The position numbers and the translations under genes were made by a program. From a bacterium (GTDB lineage: Bacteria; Patescibacteriota; Minisyncoccia; UBA6257; 02-FULL-45-10c), in NCBI GenBank assembly GCA_021786945.1, contig JAJYMK010000003.1, positions 521,471 to 554,095 on the forward strand: DNA of 32,625 nt. Reading direction: 5' to 3'. This document shows positions 7,957-14,626 of this stretch, in pieces. How positions within the stretch are numbered: the stretch's first letter is position 1; each line of letters begins with the position of its first letter. Under the pieces are notes generated by a model. The model saw only the letters and a list, made by a program, of their open reading frames with translations. It was not told the DNA's origin and did not search any database.

Positions 7957-9048
7957 ATGAATAATATAAAGAAGTCCAATCCTACGCTGAATCATATTAT
8001 CAAGAATTCTCCGGGATTGATGCCGAGCCTTAAAGAAGGCGAAGTAGTCGAAGCCAGATTATTAAAAAGGACGCCAAAAGCGGCTTATTTTGATTTGGGT
8101 AAATTCGGCATGGGCGTTGTATACCGCCAGGAAATTTTCAATGCCAAGGAAATTTTCAAAACAATAAAAGAAAATGATCCGGTTTCCGCTAAAGTCGTTT
8201 CTATTGAAAATGAAGACGGTTATGTAGAGCTTTCTCTCGCCGAAGCCGGCAGACAGAAAGTTTGGCAGAAACTGAAAGAGCTCGAAGAAAAACAGGACGA
8301 ATTGAAAGTAAAAATTTCAGCCGCCAATTCCGGTGGTCTTATCGCCGAGGTTGAAGGAATAAAAGCCTTCTTGCCGGTTTCCCAGCTTTCTACCGAGCAT
8401 TATCCGAGAGTTGACGAAGGTTCTAAAGAAAAAATTCTTGAAGAACTCAAGAAGTTTATCGGTCAGGATCTTTCCGTAAAAATCATCGATCTCAATCCAA
8501 GAAACAATAAGCTCATTATTTCCGAAAAAGAAATAAACAGCCAAAACCTCAAGGATCTTCTTACTAAATATAAAGTTGGTGATGTTATTGACGGCATAGT
8601 TTCCGGGGTCGCCGATTTCGGAGCCTTCATCAGATTTGCCGACAATCCGCAGATTGAAGGTTTAATTCATATTTCTGAACTCAGCCATAAACTCATCGAA
8701 AATCCTAAAGAAATAGTAAAAGTTGACGACACCGTAAAAGCCAAGATTGTAGAAATAAAAGACGGCCGCGTAAATCTTTCACTCAAAGCTCTTCAGCCAA
8801 ATCCGTGGGATAAAGTAAAAGAAAAATATAAAGCCGACCAGGAAATCGAAGGAACTATCACCAAGTTCAATCCATTCGGAGCCTTCGTAGCTCTCGACGC
8901 CGAAATTCAGGGAATTATCCATATTTCCGAATTCGGAGGAAGCTTGGAAGAAATGAAAAAGAAAATTGAAGTAGGAAAATCTTATACTTTCAAAATCGAT
9001 TCGGTAAAACCGGAAGAAAAAAGAATTATTTTGAAGCTTAAGAAATAA
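7957..9048 (+). CDS. rpsA: S1-domain RNA-binding protein (ribosomal protein S1-like)
   Basis: This 363-residue protein has four S1 (OB-fold) repeats. The first starts near residue 22 (KEGEVVEARLLKRTPKAAYF), the second is more divergent (about 110-190), and the third (YKVGDVIDGIVSGVADFGAF...IEGLIHISEL) and fourth (FNPFGAFVALDAEIQGIIHISEF) are canonical. Bacterial S1 helps recruit mRNA to the 30S subunit; E. coli S1 has six repeats, while shorter forms are common elsewhere. The ATG at 7957 was chosen because the frame upstream runs through a dispersed palindromic repeat and only offers a GTG at 7729. There is no SD. An S1-dependent initiation mode would fit the many SD-less genes here (inference). 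Confidence 0.9.
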   Translation: MNNIKKSNPTLNHIIKNSPGLMPSLKEGEVVEARLLKRTPKAAYFDLGKFGMGVVYRQEIFNAKEIFKTIKENDPVSAKVVSIENEDGYVELSLAEAGRQKVWQKLKELEEKQDELKVKISAANSGGLIAEVEGIKAFLPVSQLSTEHYPRVDEGSKEKILEELKKFIGQDLSVKIIDLNPRNNKLIISEKEINSQNLKDLLTKYKVGDVIDGIVSGVADFGAFIRFADNPQIEGLIHISELSHKLIENPKEIVKVDDTVKAKIVEIKDGRVNLSLKALQPNPWDKVKEKYKADQEIEGTITKFNPFGAFVALDAEIQGIIHISEFGGSLEEMKKKIEVGKSYTFKIDSVKPEEKRIILKLKK

Positions 9049-9056
9049 TCCAATAA

Positions 9057-9084
9057 AAAATCCCCTCTTTACAGAGGGGATTTT
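9057..9084. terminator. bidirectional terminator between the S1 gene and the 61-residue orphan
   Basis: aaaatcccctct (9057-9068) pairs perfectly with agaggggatttt (9073-9084) around a ttac loop, and T/A tracts lie on both sides. It lies between convergent genes whose stops are at 9048 and 9089. Confidence 0.9.
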
Positions 9085-9088
9085 GTTT

Positions 9089-9274
9089 TTAGTAACAACT
9101 GGGTGGCGGGAAAACCAACCCTTCCCGCCTCGAAGGCTTTGCCTGCTTCGTCGGCGGAGGATTTACAGAGTCGTGCCAGTCTTTGAGGCCCTTGGCCATT
9201 ATTTCCAGGCCGCCCTGAATAGTGCCCCGGGAATAATCCACCGTTACTACTTTCACCTTTTTGTTTTCAACCAT
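9089..9274 (-). CDS. 61-residue orphan protein, SD-led
   Basis: This short protein is not recognised. The N-terminal half is beta-strand-like and basic (VENKKVKVVTVDYSRG), followed by a helical LEIMAKGLKDWHDS segment, and the C-terminal third is Pro- and Lys-rich ending in PPPSCY. There is no signal peptide or membrane helix. The case for a real gene is strong for its size: AAAAGGAG at 9281-9288 sits 6 nt before the ATG, and a bidirectional terminator follows 4 nt after the stop. It belongs with the other SD-led orphans of this window. Confidence 0.65.
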   Translation of the reverse strand: MVENKKVKVVTVDYSRGTIQGGLEIMAKGLKDWHDSVNPPPTKQAKPSRREGLVFPPPSCY

Positions 9275-9418
9275 TATTTTCTCCTTTTAATGAACACGTT
9301 AGATTTGTAAATCAAATCTTTTGAAACTAAAAAATATCATAAAAAATCAAAATAGTCAAAATATTAAATCCGATAGATTTATATGTTATCATTTATTAAA
9401 AGTATCTAAAAAAATCTA

Positions 9419-11266
9419 ATGAATAAAATGACAAAAACAATATACAAAAATATTTTCTGGGCCGTAGCCACGATGATAGCTATTACCTTAATTTTTTCCG
9501 TGCTTTTTGAAACAGCCGGAACAACGGAAAATCTTTCCATAAACCAGCTCGTAACGAAAATAAATTCCGGAGAAGTTGCCAAAATCACAGTCCAAGGAAA
9601 TGATCTGCTTATCGATTTGAAAGACGGCAAAAAAGCCACCGCTAAAAAAGAAACGGATGCCAGCCTTAGCCAGACCTTGAATAATTACGGAGTCACTCCG
9701 TCCGTCTTGGATCAGGTAAATCTGGAAGTTCAGGACGAATCCGGATTCAAATTCTGGATGAGTGTTTTGATTCCCACACTACTACCGCTAATCGCCGTAG
9801 GATTTGTTTTCTGGTTACTTTTCAGACAGGCAAAAGGCGGAGTAAACCAGGCCTTTTCTTTCGGAAAATCAAACCTTAAACTTTTCGGATCATTCAAAGA
9901 CAGGGTGACTTTCAATAATGTTGCGGGACTTAAAGAGGCCAAACAAGAACTGATGGAAATCGTTGATTTTCTTAAGAATCCAAAAAAATATCTTGAAATC
10001 GGAGCAAAAATTCCGCGAGGCGTCTTGCTTATGGGCGCTCCCGGTACCGGAAAAACTTTACTGGCCAGAGCTGTTGCCGGCGAAAGCGGAGTCCCCTTCT
10101 TTTATATTTCCGCTTCGGAATTCGTTGAAATGTTTGTCGGTGTCGGCGCAGCCAGAACCAGAGACGCTTTCCAGACAGCCAAAGCCGCCGCGCCATCAAT
10201 ATTGTTTATCGACGAAATCGATGCCGTCGGCCGCGAAAGAGGCGCAGGACTCGGAGGTGGTCACGACGAACGAGAACAAACCCTCAACCAAATTTTGGTT
10301 GAAATGGATGGTTTCGAAAGAGATGCAAAAGTAATTGTAGTTGCCGCAACAAACAGGCCGGATATTCTAGATAAAGCTTTGCTGAGGCCGGGGCGATTCG
10401 ATAGGCAGGTTGTTCTGGATCTTCCAGATATAAATGACAGGGAGGCTATTTTAAAAATTCATGCTATCGGAAAACCACTCGATAAAAATATAGATCTCAG
10501 AAAAGTTGCTGTCAGAACTCCTGGATTTTCTGGAGCCGATTTAGCCAATCTTATGAACGAGGCCGCTATTTTAGCCGCCAGAGAAAACCGCAGAACTATT
10601 CTGCAAATAGATTTATTTAATGCTGTAGAAAAAGTCTTGCTTGGCCCGGAAAGAAAAAATCGCGCCATATCGCTCAAAGAAAAAGAAATTACAGCATATC
10701 ACGAAGCAGGACATGCTTTAGTAACGGCCAGCATAAAAGGCGCCGATCCAGTCCATAAAGTTTCCATTATAAGCAGGGGCAGGGCTGGAGGATATACAAT
10801 GAAACTTCCCACCGAAGAAATGCATCTTAAAACCAGAAGCCAATTTGTCGGTGACTTGGCTACATTAATGGGCGGATACACCGCCGAACAGGAAACCTTC
10901 GGCGAGATGTCTACGGGAGCTTCTAGTGACCTAAAAGAAGCCACTAAATTGGCCAGGGCTTTGGTTACCCAATACGGCATGAGCGATAAAATGGGCCCTA
11001 TGACCTTCGGAGAATCTCATGAAATGATATTCCTGGGCAAAGAAATCTCCTCGGAAAAGAACTATTCCGAACAAATTGCCTCGGAAATAGACAAAGAAGT
11101 TAAAGCCTTTATAGACCGTGCCTATAAAGCAGCACAAAAAATATTGAAATCACGCAAAAAACTTCTTGAAAAAATAGCTAAAACTTTGATGGAAAAAGAA
11201 ACACTTGAACAGGAAGAATTTTATGCGTTGATAAAAGATTCTAGTTTTAAGTTGATTGAAATTTAA
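9419..11266 (+). CDS. ftsH: ATP-dependent zinc metalloprotease FtsH
   Basis: This 615-residue membrane-bound AAA+ protease degrades misfolded and regulatory proteins. Two transmembrane helices (about residues 11-31 and 110-135) flank a small extracytoplasmic domain. The AAA domain has Walker A GAPGTGKT (206-213), Walker B FIDEID (DE at 265-266) and the second region of homology with RPGRFDRQ. The peptidase domain has the zinc motif HEAGH (428-432), and a third ligand is expected in the later acidic segment. Length and order match typical FtsH. No SD is visible. The gene stands alone, followed by a palindromic element and a tRNA gene. Confidence 0.97.
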   Translation: MNKMTKTIYKNIFWAVATMIAITLIFSVLFETAGTTENLSINQLVTKINSGEVAKITVQGNDLLIDLKDGKKATAKKETDASLSQTLNNYGVTPSVLDQVNLEVQDESGFKFWMSVLIPTLLPLIAVGFVFWLLFRQAKGGVNQAFSFGKSNLKLFGSFKDRVTFNNVAGLKEAKQELMEIVDFLKNPKKYLEIGAKIPRGVLLMGAPGTGKTLLARAVAGESGVPFFYISASEFVEMFVGVGAARTRDAFQTAKAAAPSILFIDEIDAVGRERGAGLGGGHDEREQTLNQILVEMDGFERDAKVIVVAATNRPDILDKALLRPGRFDRQVVLDLPDINDREAILKIHAIGKPLDKNIDLRKVAVRTPGFSGADLANLMNEAAILAARENRRTILQIDLFNAVEKVLLGPERKNRAISLKEKEITAYHEAGHALVTASIKGADPVHKVSIISRGRAGGYTMKLPTEEMHLKTRSQFVGDLATLMGGYTAEQETFGEMSTGASSDLKEATKLARALVTQYGMSDKMGPMTFGESHEMIFLGKEISSEKNYSEQIASEIDKEVKAFIDRAYKAAQKILKSRKKLLEKIAKTLMEKETLEQEEFYALIKDSSFKLIEI

Positions 11267-11270
11267 AATA

Positions 11271-11395
11271 TTTTATTCCGGATAATTATTTTTGAGGAAC
11301 ATCTCGGAGGCGGCTTTACGCCGAGAGCGAAGCAAATTTTTACAAAAGTAAAAATTATGCTGTTTCCGAAAAGATGGTTATCCGGAAAAATAAAA
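11271..11395. repeat. cloverleaf-like nested palindromic element after ftsH
   Basis: The outer arms ttccggataa (11276-11285) and ttatccggaa (11378-11387) match perfectly and extend through ttttatt/aataaaa with a small bulge. A second layer pairs ggaaca (11296-11301) with tgtttcc (11361-11367). Inside are two hairpins: ctcgg..ccgag (11304-11325) and aatttttac-aaaa-gtaaaaatt (11335-11356). The result is a three-way-junction shape. It could serve as the ftsH 3' end or be a member of a palindromic repeat family. Confidence 0.7.
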
Positions 11396-11459
11396 AATAC
11401 TTTTAAAAATAATCTTGAATAGATAATCAAAAAATGATAGTTTTATAAAATATAAAAAT

Positions 11460-11535
11460 GGGCATGTAGCTCAACGGTTAGAGCATCGAGCTTATACCTC
11501 GGAGGTTCCTGGTTCGAATCCAGGCATGCCCACCA
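11460..11535 (+). tRNA. tRNA-Ile (anticodon UAU)
   Basis: A complete 76-nt cloverleaf: acceptor GGGCATG/CATGCCC, D-arm GCTC/GAGC, anticodon arm TCGAG-CTTATAC-CTCGG with U33 followed by UAU, a 5-nt variable loop, T-arm CCTGG-TTCGAAT-CCAGG, discriminator A, and an encoded CCA. UAU reads the isoleucine codon AUA. Most bacteria instead read AUA with a CAU tRNA modified to lysidine, so this anticodon is notable. Confidence 0.93.
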
Positions 11536-11542
11536 GAATAAA

Positions 11543-11574
11543 AAAATCCCGGACACCTAAGATGCCGGGATTTT
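11543..11574. terminator. bidirectional terminator between tRNA-Ile and the NUDIX gene
   Basis: aaaatcccgg (11543-11552) pairs perfectly with ccgggatttt (11565-11574) around a 12-nt loop that contains the TAG stop (11559-11557) of the minus-strand NUDIX-like gene. Confidence 0.88.
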
Positions 11575-12237
11575 ATTTTTGAGAAAATTTTCAACCCCCT
11601 CTTTCGGAAAAGGAAAGTGATAATTTTCTTTCAGAAGAATTTCAAGGGACGACGGCAGAAAAAAAACTTTGTGCCGGTAGTACATGAGTTGCGATTTGCA
11701 AATTTTTTCTGCTACTGCTTCTCCATCCGTCGGAGGAAGAAGAGAAAGCGAGAAAAAATTATTGAAAGTTTCCAGAGATTCTTTTTTTAGCTTTCCGGAA
11801 ACCGGCTCGCCCAAACAAATTACCACTTGATGCGGAAAAGAATTGCTAGACTTCACATCAAAGCCGGTAATTTTTTTGGGACTTATCAAAAGTCCGGTCT
11901 CTTCCAAAATTTCTCTGACAGCGGACATTAAAATAATTGATTCGTCTCCCCTGTTTTCCGTTTCTTCAATTATTTTTTTGAAAACTTCCGGATCAATGGA
12001 ACGGTCGCCGGCCTTTCTTTTTCTGGCAATGACCTTCCACAATCTGTGCCTTAATTCTTTAAAAGAAAGAGCCGTTTTAACACGCTCTTCCTGAGACTTT
12101 ATTTGGGGATTTTTTTCCTTCACAATTAGTATCCCATTCTCCGAAAAAATAAGGCATTTAACCGTGACCGAGATGCCATTTATGACGCCGACTTTACCGC
12201 CGGGCAAGCCAAAACCAGGCCTTAACGCGTTGCTCAT
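11557..12237 (-). CDS. NUDIX-like hydrolase with a split or degenerate Nudix box
   Basis: This 226-residue protein has the core REILEETGL of a Nudix box (about residues 110-118), but the expected G-x5-E part directly before it is not intact. A GLPGGK motif sits instead at the extreme N-terminus (about residues 10-15), ahead of the first NUDIX strand, and a Lys/Arg-rich helical segment occupies the intervening region. Nudix enzymes hydrolyse nucleoside diphosphates linked to other groups; the substrate cannot be predicted here and activity is uncertain. The ATG at 12237 is preferred over the adjoining GTG because GGGAGG (12243-12248) lies 5 nt upstream. The stop codon lies in the loop of a terminator. 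Confidence 0.7.
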   Translation of the reverse strand: MSNALRPGFGLPGGKVGVINGISVTVKCLIFSENGILIVKEKNPQIKSQEERVKTALSFKELRHRLWKVIARKRKAGDRSIDPEVFKKIIEETENRGDESIILMSAVREILEETGLLISPKKITGFDVKSSNSFPHQVVICLGEPVSGKLKKESLETFNNFFSLSLLPPTDGEAVAEKICKSQLMYYRHKVFFLPSSLEILLKENYHFPFPKEGVENFLKNKIPAS

Positions 12238-12242
12238 CACGT

Positions 12243-12248
12243 CCTCCC
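12243..12248 (-). promoter_or_regulatory. SD sequence that decides the NUDIX start
   Basis: GGGAGG on the minus strand lies 5 nt from the ATG at 12237 and only 2 nt from the GTG at 12240, so the ATG is favoured. Confidence 0.6.
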
Positions 12249-12450
12249 TTAATCTATTTTTTTCAAAGAACTTACGAATAAGTTTTTATACAATACAATT
12301 TATATTAAATCTTGTCAAATTCAAAAAACAGACATTTCCACAGTTTTCCCACACTTATAAACACCTGCCAAAATCAAAAATAGGGCTAGACAATAACACT
12401 TAAAGTGCTAATCTGAAAAAAGACTTATTTACAATAAAATACCGGCTAAA

Positions 12451-12454
12451 GAGG
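12451..12454 (+). promoter_or_regulatory. SD sequence of the 12464 gene
   Basis: GAGG within AGAGGTG lies 9 nt before the ATG at 12464 and only 3 nt before an in-frame TTG at 12458, so the ATG is the better start. Confidence 0.55.
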
Positions 12455-12463
12455 TGATTGGAA

Positions 12464-12898
12464 ATGGAAGAACAATACAGCAAAGTACCCGAGCTAAAAG
12501 ATCCGACAAAGTGGATCGAGCTTGAAGTAAAAAAAGAAGTGATTTATGTAGAATCCGGAACTCTTTTTCTGCCTATAGGCGAAAAAAGATATTTCCGCCA
12601 GATTAAAGAAGGGAAACTTGATTCGGGCATAGCTATGTCGATTTCTTTTTTCAAAAAAGACGACATTATGATCTCTTGGAGCTATACCAGCCAAAACAAA
12701 AATTGCGAAATCGGCTATATGGCTCTTAAAATAAAAAGCGGGAAATGGGCGGTAACCAATCCCCTGATAAACGGCGTGACTATAGAGGAAGACAAAAACA
12801 TTTTTCACATCCATAAGTACAGAGACGAGGTGTGGCTGATGTTAAAAGTCAGGAAGGGCTGGCTTATAAGAAAAATAAAAAAGGACTCCCGGGTTTAA
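12464..12898 (+). CDS. Orphan soluble protein, SD-led
   Basis: This 144-residue protein is not recognised. It has no signal peptide or membrane helix. It is rich in beta-strand-like alternating segments with many aromatic and Lys residues (for example VIYVESGTLFLPIGEKRYF and GYMALKIKSGKWAV), suggesting a compact beta fold. It is transcribed divergently from the NUDIX-like gene; the 226-nt space between them is AT-rich with no motif I can assign. As with the other SD-led orphans, the stop codon falls inside the loop of its terminator. Confidence 0.68.
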   Translation: MEEQYSKVPELKDPTKWIELEVKKEVIYVESGTLFLPIGEKRYFRQIKEGKLDSGIAMSISFFKKDDIMISWSYTSQNKNCEIGYMALKIKSGKWAVTNPLINGVTIEEDKNIFHIHKYRDEVWLMLKVRKGWLIRKIKKDSRV

Positions 12899-12908
12899 AT
12901 CCGGGAGT
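12885..12908 (+). terminator. intrinsic terminator overlapping stop codon of the 12464 gene
   Basis: actcccgg (12885-12892) pairs with ccgggagt (12901-12908), followed by TTTTTGTTT. The TAA stop (12896-12898) lies in the 8-nt loop. Confidence 0.88.
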
Positions 12909-12911
12909 TTT

Positions 12912-12958
12912 TGTTTCACCCCACACATAAGATTATGTGTGGGGTTCACATGAAACAT
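12912..12958. repeat. palindromic repeat with parS-like ends (intergenic copy)
   Basis: Arms accccacacata (12918-12929) and tatgtgtggggt (12934-12945) pair perfectly around agat, and the ends are TGTTTCA and TGAAACAT. Its layout and much of its sequence recur inside yraN at 14294-14346. Confidence 0.75.
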
Positions 12959-13012
12959 TTACAACAAAATTAAAATATTTACGGCATAAATGTTTATCGT
13001 GAAACATTTATG

Positions 13013-13040
13013 TTTGCAAAAACAGAAATTTACATATAAT
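13013..13040 (+). promoter_or_regulatory. candidate promoter of tRNA-Val
   Basis: TATAAT (13035-13040) lies 16 nt after a weak -35-like TTTGCA (13013-13018). The predicted start is about 13 nt before the tRNA. Confidence 0.5.
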
Positions 13041-13059
13041 ATTAAATAACAAAAAACTT

Positions 13060-13131
13060 GCGCGCTTAGCTTAGTGGCAGAGCGACTCGTTTACACCGAG
13101 TAGGTCGGGGGTTCGATTCCCTCAGCGCGCA
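13060..13131 (+). tRNA. tRNA-Val (anticodon UAC)
   Basis: A complete 72-nt cloverleaf: acceptor GCGCGCT/AGCGCGC, D-arm GCTT/GAGC, anticodon arm ACTCG-TTTACAC-CGAGT giving UAC, variable loop AGGTC, T-arm GGGGG-TTCGATT-CCCTC, discriminator A. CCA is not encoded, unlike the tRNA-Ile at 11460. Confidence 0.95.
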
Positions 13132-13138
13132 CAATTTC

Positions 13139-13168
13139 AAAACAATGTTTCACGTGAAACATTGTTTT
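13139..13168. other. parS-like site 1 within a 30-bp perfect palindrome
   Basis: The core TGTTTCACGTGAAACA (13146-13161) is identical to the consensus ParB-binding parS sequence of many bacteria. It is extended to a perfect 30-bp palindrome and followed by a T-run, so it might also act as the terminator of the tRNA-Val just upstream. The gap 13132-13375 holds sites 1 and 2, a degenerate site (13239-13254) and the hairpin before the next gene. Confidence 0.8.
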
Positions 13169-13193
13169 TTTATTTTAAAATAAATTACTGTTA

Positions 13194-13209
13194 TGTTTCA
13201 CGTGAAACA
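13194..13209. other. parS-like site 2 (perfect)
   Basis: TGTTTCACGTGAAACA is an exact match to the parS consensus, 48 bp from site 1. Confidence 0.8.
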
Positions 13210-13306
13210 CATAAAATATAACAGTAAGTAATATTAATTGTTTGTCGTGAAACAATTAAACCAGCTAATTGTCTTTTATTTTAAAATTTTATATTGTTAA
13301 CTTATG

Positions 13307-13374
13307 CCGGGCAGTGAAAATTCGGCCTTGCCTGGCGGCAATTATAATTCATAGCCGAATTTCTACTGACCCGG
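13307..13374 (+). promoter_or_regulatory. long hairpin abutting the start codon at 13376
   Basis: The arm 13307-13326 (ccgggcagtgaaaattcggc) pairs with 13354-13374 apart from small bulges. The loop contains a smaller ttgcc/ggcaa hairpin. It ends 1 nt before the ATG, so it could mask the start codon of the mRNA; it could equally be a palindromic repeat. Confidence 0.65.
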
Positions 13375-13375
13375 T

Positions 13376-13657
13376 ATGAACCCGATAGAAAAAATAAAAA
13401 AGGAAAAAGAATTAAGTCCGGAACAGTATGCTATTTTGATCGAAAAAGATGTAATCGAAAAATACTCTCCCCTTTTAGGACAAAAAATTGATCGGCCGCT
13501 ATCTTCCGAAGAACTTAAAATGGAGTGGATAAAAAAGTATGCCGTTGAATACAGAAACTTCTTTAATCAGCATAAACCAGAACTTTTAATATTATATAAG
13601 CACAGTCCAGAGGAAGCACGGGACTTTGTGGAAAAAGGACTCGAAGGAAACGCCTAA
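13376..13657 (+). CDS. Small acidic/basic helical protein of unknown function
   Basis: This 93-residue protein is not recognised. It is highly charged, without signal peptide or membrane helix, and appears mostly helical (MNPIEKIKKEKELSPEQYAI at the start, SPEEARDFVEKGL near the end). It sits between parS-like sites, directly behind a long hairpin, and ends at a strong terminator. No SD is present; the hairpin occupies the position where one would be. Confidence 0.62.
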   Translation: MNPIEKIKKEKELSPEQYAILIEKDVIEKYSPLLGQKIDRPLSSEELKMEWIKKYAVEYRNFFNQHKPELLILYKHSPEEARDFVEKGLEGNA

Positions 13658-13687
13658 AAGTGTAAAACATTAATGTTTTACACTTTT
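13656..13687 (+). terminator. terminator of the 13376 gene (32-bp perfect palindrome)
   Basis: aaaagtgtaaaacat, ta, atgttttacactttt form a perfect palindrome that overlaps the last two bases of the TAA stop and is followed by further T residues. Confidence 0.8.
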
Positions 13688-13708
13688 TTGTTTATAAAAT
13701 AATTCGGA

Positions 13709-13738
13709 AATTCGGCAATTATCTTATTTTGCCGAATT
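13709..13738. repeat. hairpin aattcggcaa/ttgccgaatt
   Basis: A perfect 10-bp stem (13709-13718 with 13729-13738) around a 10-nt loop, directly after the terminator at 13656-13687. The 461-nt gap 13658-14118 holds this, parS-like sites 3 and 4, and the degenerate sites. Confidence 0.6.
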
Positions 13739-13763
13739 ATTTTAATAACTTTTGTCTAAATAA

Positions 13764-13779
13764 TGTTTCACGTGAAACA
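13764..13779. other. parS-like site 3 (perfect)
   Basis: TGTTTCACGTGAAACA is an exact parS consensus match with no T-run after it, so a terminator role is unlikely. Confidence 0.8.
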
Positions 13780-13812
13780 AAAGCCTAAAACACTTTAATA
13801 AATTAATTTATA

Positions 13813-14109
13813 TGTTTCACGGCAAACATTTAATAACTACAATAAATTAAATAATAACCGTGTTTCACGTGAAACAACTATCACAAACAATTTAATAAGA
13901 TTTTTAAGTATGTTTCACGGCAAACAAATCTTTATAAATTAAACAAACTATATTGTTTCACGATTTACAAAAACTTCAATTTATACATAAAAATTATGCA
14001 ATGTTTAACACTTTTGTGAAACATATTAGACAAATTTGCTAATAAACTGTAAAAAATGTTTCACAATATGTTTCACACTAGCAAAATATGCTAAAATTAA
14101 CCGTGAAAC
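13813..14109. other. degenerate parS-like sites and half-sites
   Basis: TGTTTCACGGCAAACA occurs identically at 13813-13828 and 13911-13926. A left half-site followed by diverged sequence lies at 13954-13969. TGTTTAACAC and GTGAAACA occur spaced apart near 14001-14022, with GTTTCAC near 14058 and 14070 and GTGAAAC near 14103. Outside this interval, near-matches with two or three differences lie at 12942-12957, 12991-13006 and 13239-13254. Confidence 0.7.
13861..13876. other. parS-like site 4 (perfect)
   Basis: TGTTTCACGTGAAACA is an exact parS consensus match between the two TGTTTCACGGCAAACA variants. Confidence 0.8.
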
Positions 14110-14118
14110 ATATATAAC

Positions 14119-14583
14119 ATGGCAAACAATATCAAAATAGGCCAAATAGGTGAGTCGGTGTCCGCCCAATACTTGTTAAATAATGGATATACGGTTTTAC
14201 AAAGAAATGCCAGGTACCCATGGGGTGAAATAGATATAATAGCTAGAGGTAAAGATAAAACCTTAGTTTTTGTAGAGGTAAAGGCCCTAAAAATGTTTCA
14301 TCCCACACTTATACATAAGTGTGGGATTCACACGGCCGGGAAACATAACCAAAATAGTTTCACGCCCAGTTTTACACCGGAAGAAAACCTTCATTCAAAT
14401 AAACTCGAAAAGGTTAAAAGAACGGCTTATCTTTATGCCAATGCCAATCCAAATTTAATAGACGAAGAAAAGGGATGGAGAATTGATCTTTTAGCTATAG
14501 AAATTAATCACCAGAATCCGGAATGTTTATCGTTGAAAGAGCTACTTGAATATTCAACTATAAGACACTACGAAAATCTCTAA
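14119..14583 (+). CDS. yraN: YraN family (UPF0102) endonuclease-like protein with in-frame insertion
   Basis: This 154-residue protein has the YraN layout: an N-terminal [20 protein letters not shown] helix, then the PD-(D/E)XK-like core with GEIDIIAR and LVFVEVKAL, then [17 protein letters not shown] and [11 protein letters not shown]. The family is thought to act on nucleic acid, but its role is not settled. Residues about 59-84 are absent from the usual family pattern and are encoded by a palindromic repeat related to one at 12912-12958; without them the length would be about 128, close to the usual 115-130. The catalytic-looking residues are upstream of the insertion and intact. The ATG lies just after a parS half-site, without an SD. 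Confidence 0.85.
   Translation: MANNIKIGQIGESVSAQYLLNNGYTVLQRNARYPWGEIDIIARGKDKTLVFVEVKALKMFHPTLIHKCGIHTAGKHNQNSFTPSFTPEENLHSNKLEKVKRTAYLYANANPNLIDEEKGWRIDLLAIEINHQNPECLSLKELLEYSTIRHYENL
14293..14370 (+). repeat. palindromic repeat inserted in frame in yraN
   Basis: TGTTTCATCCCACACTTA (from 14294), a palindromic centre, AAGTGTGGGATTCACAC and an AAACAT end at 14346 mirror the intergenic element at 12912-12958. A further GTTTCACG half-site follows (14357-14364). The inserted length keeps the reading frame. Confidence 0.75.
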
Positions 14584-14626
14584 ATATTGCTTGTTGCCCA
14601 GTCAGGAAAAGTGATAAACTATATTT

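Noticed and set aside
11271-11395. Additional tRNA gene before tRNA-Ile
   Set aside because: It has a cloverleaf-like shape but no T-loop consensus, no anticodon-arm geometry and no acceptor end.
12942-14110. CRISPR array made of GTTTCAC repeats
   Set aside because: The repeats are palindromic 16-mers with highly uneven spacing and no spacer-sized units; genes and a tRNA lie among them.
12300-14118. Chromosomal replication origin
   Set aside because: parS-like sites and gyrA hint at proximity, but I found no convincing DnaA-box cluster and no dnaA, dnaN or parAB.
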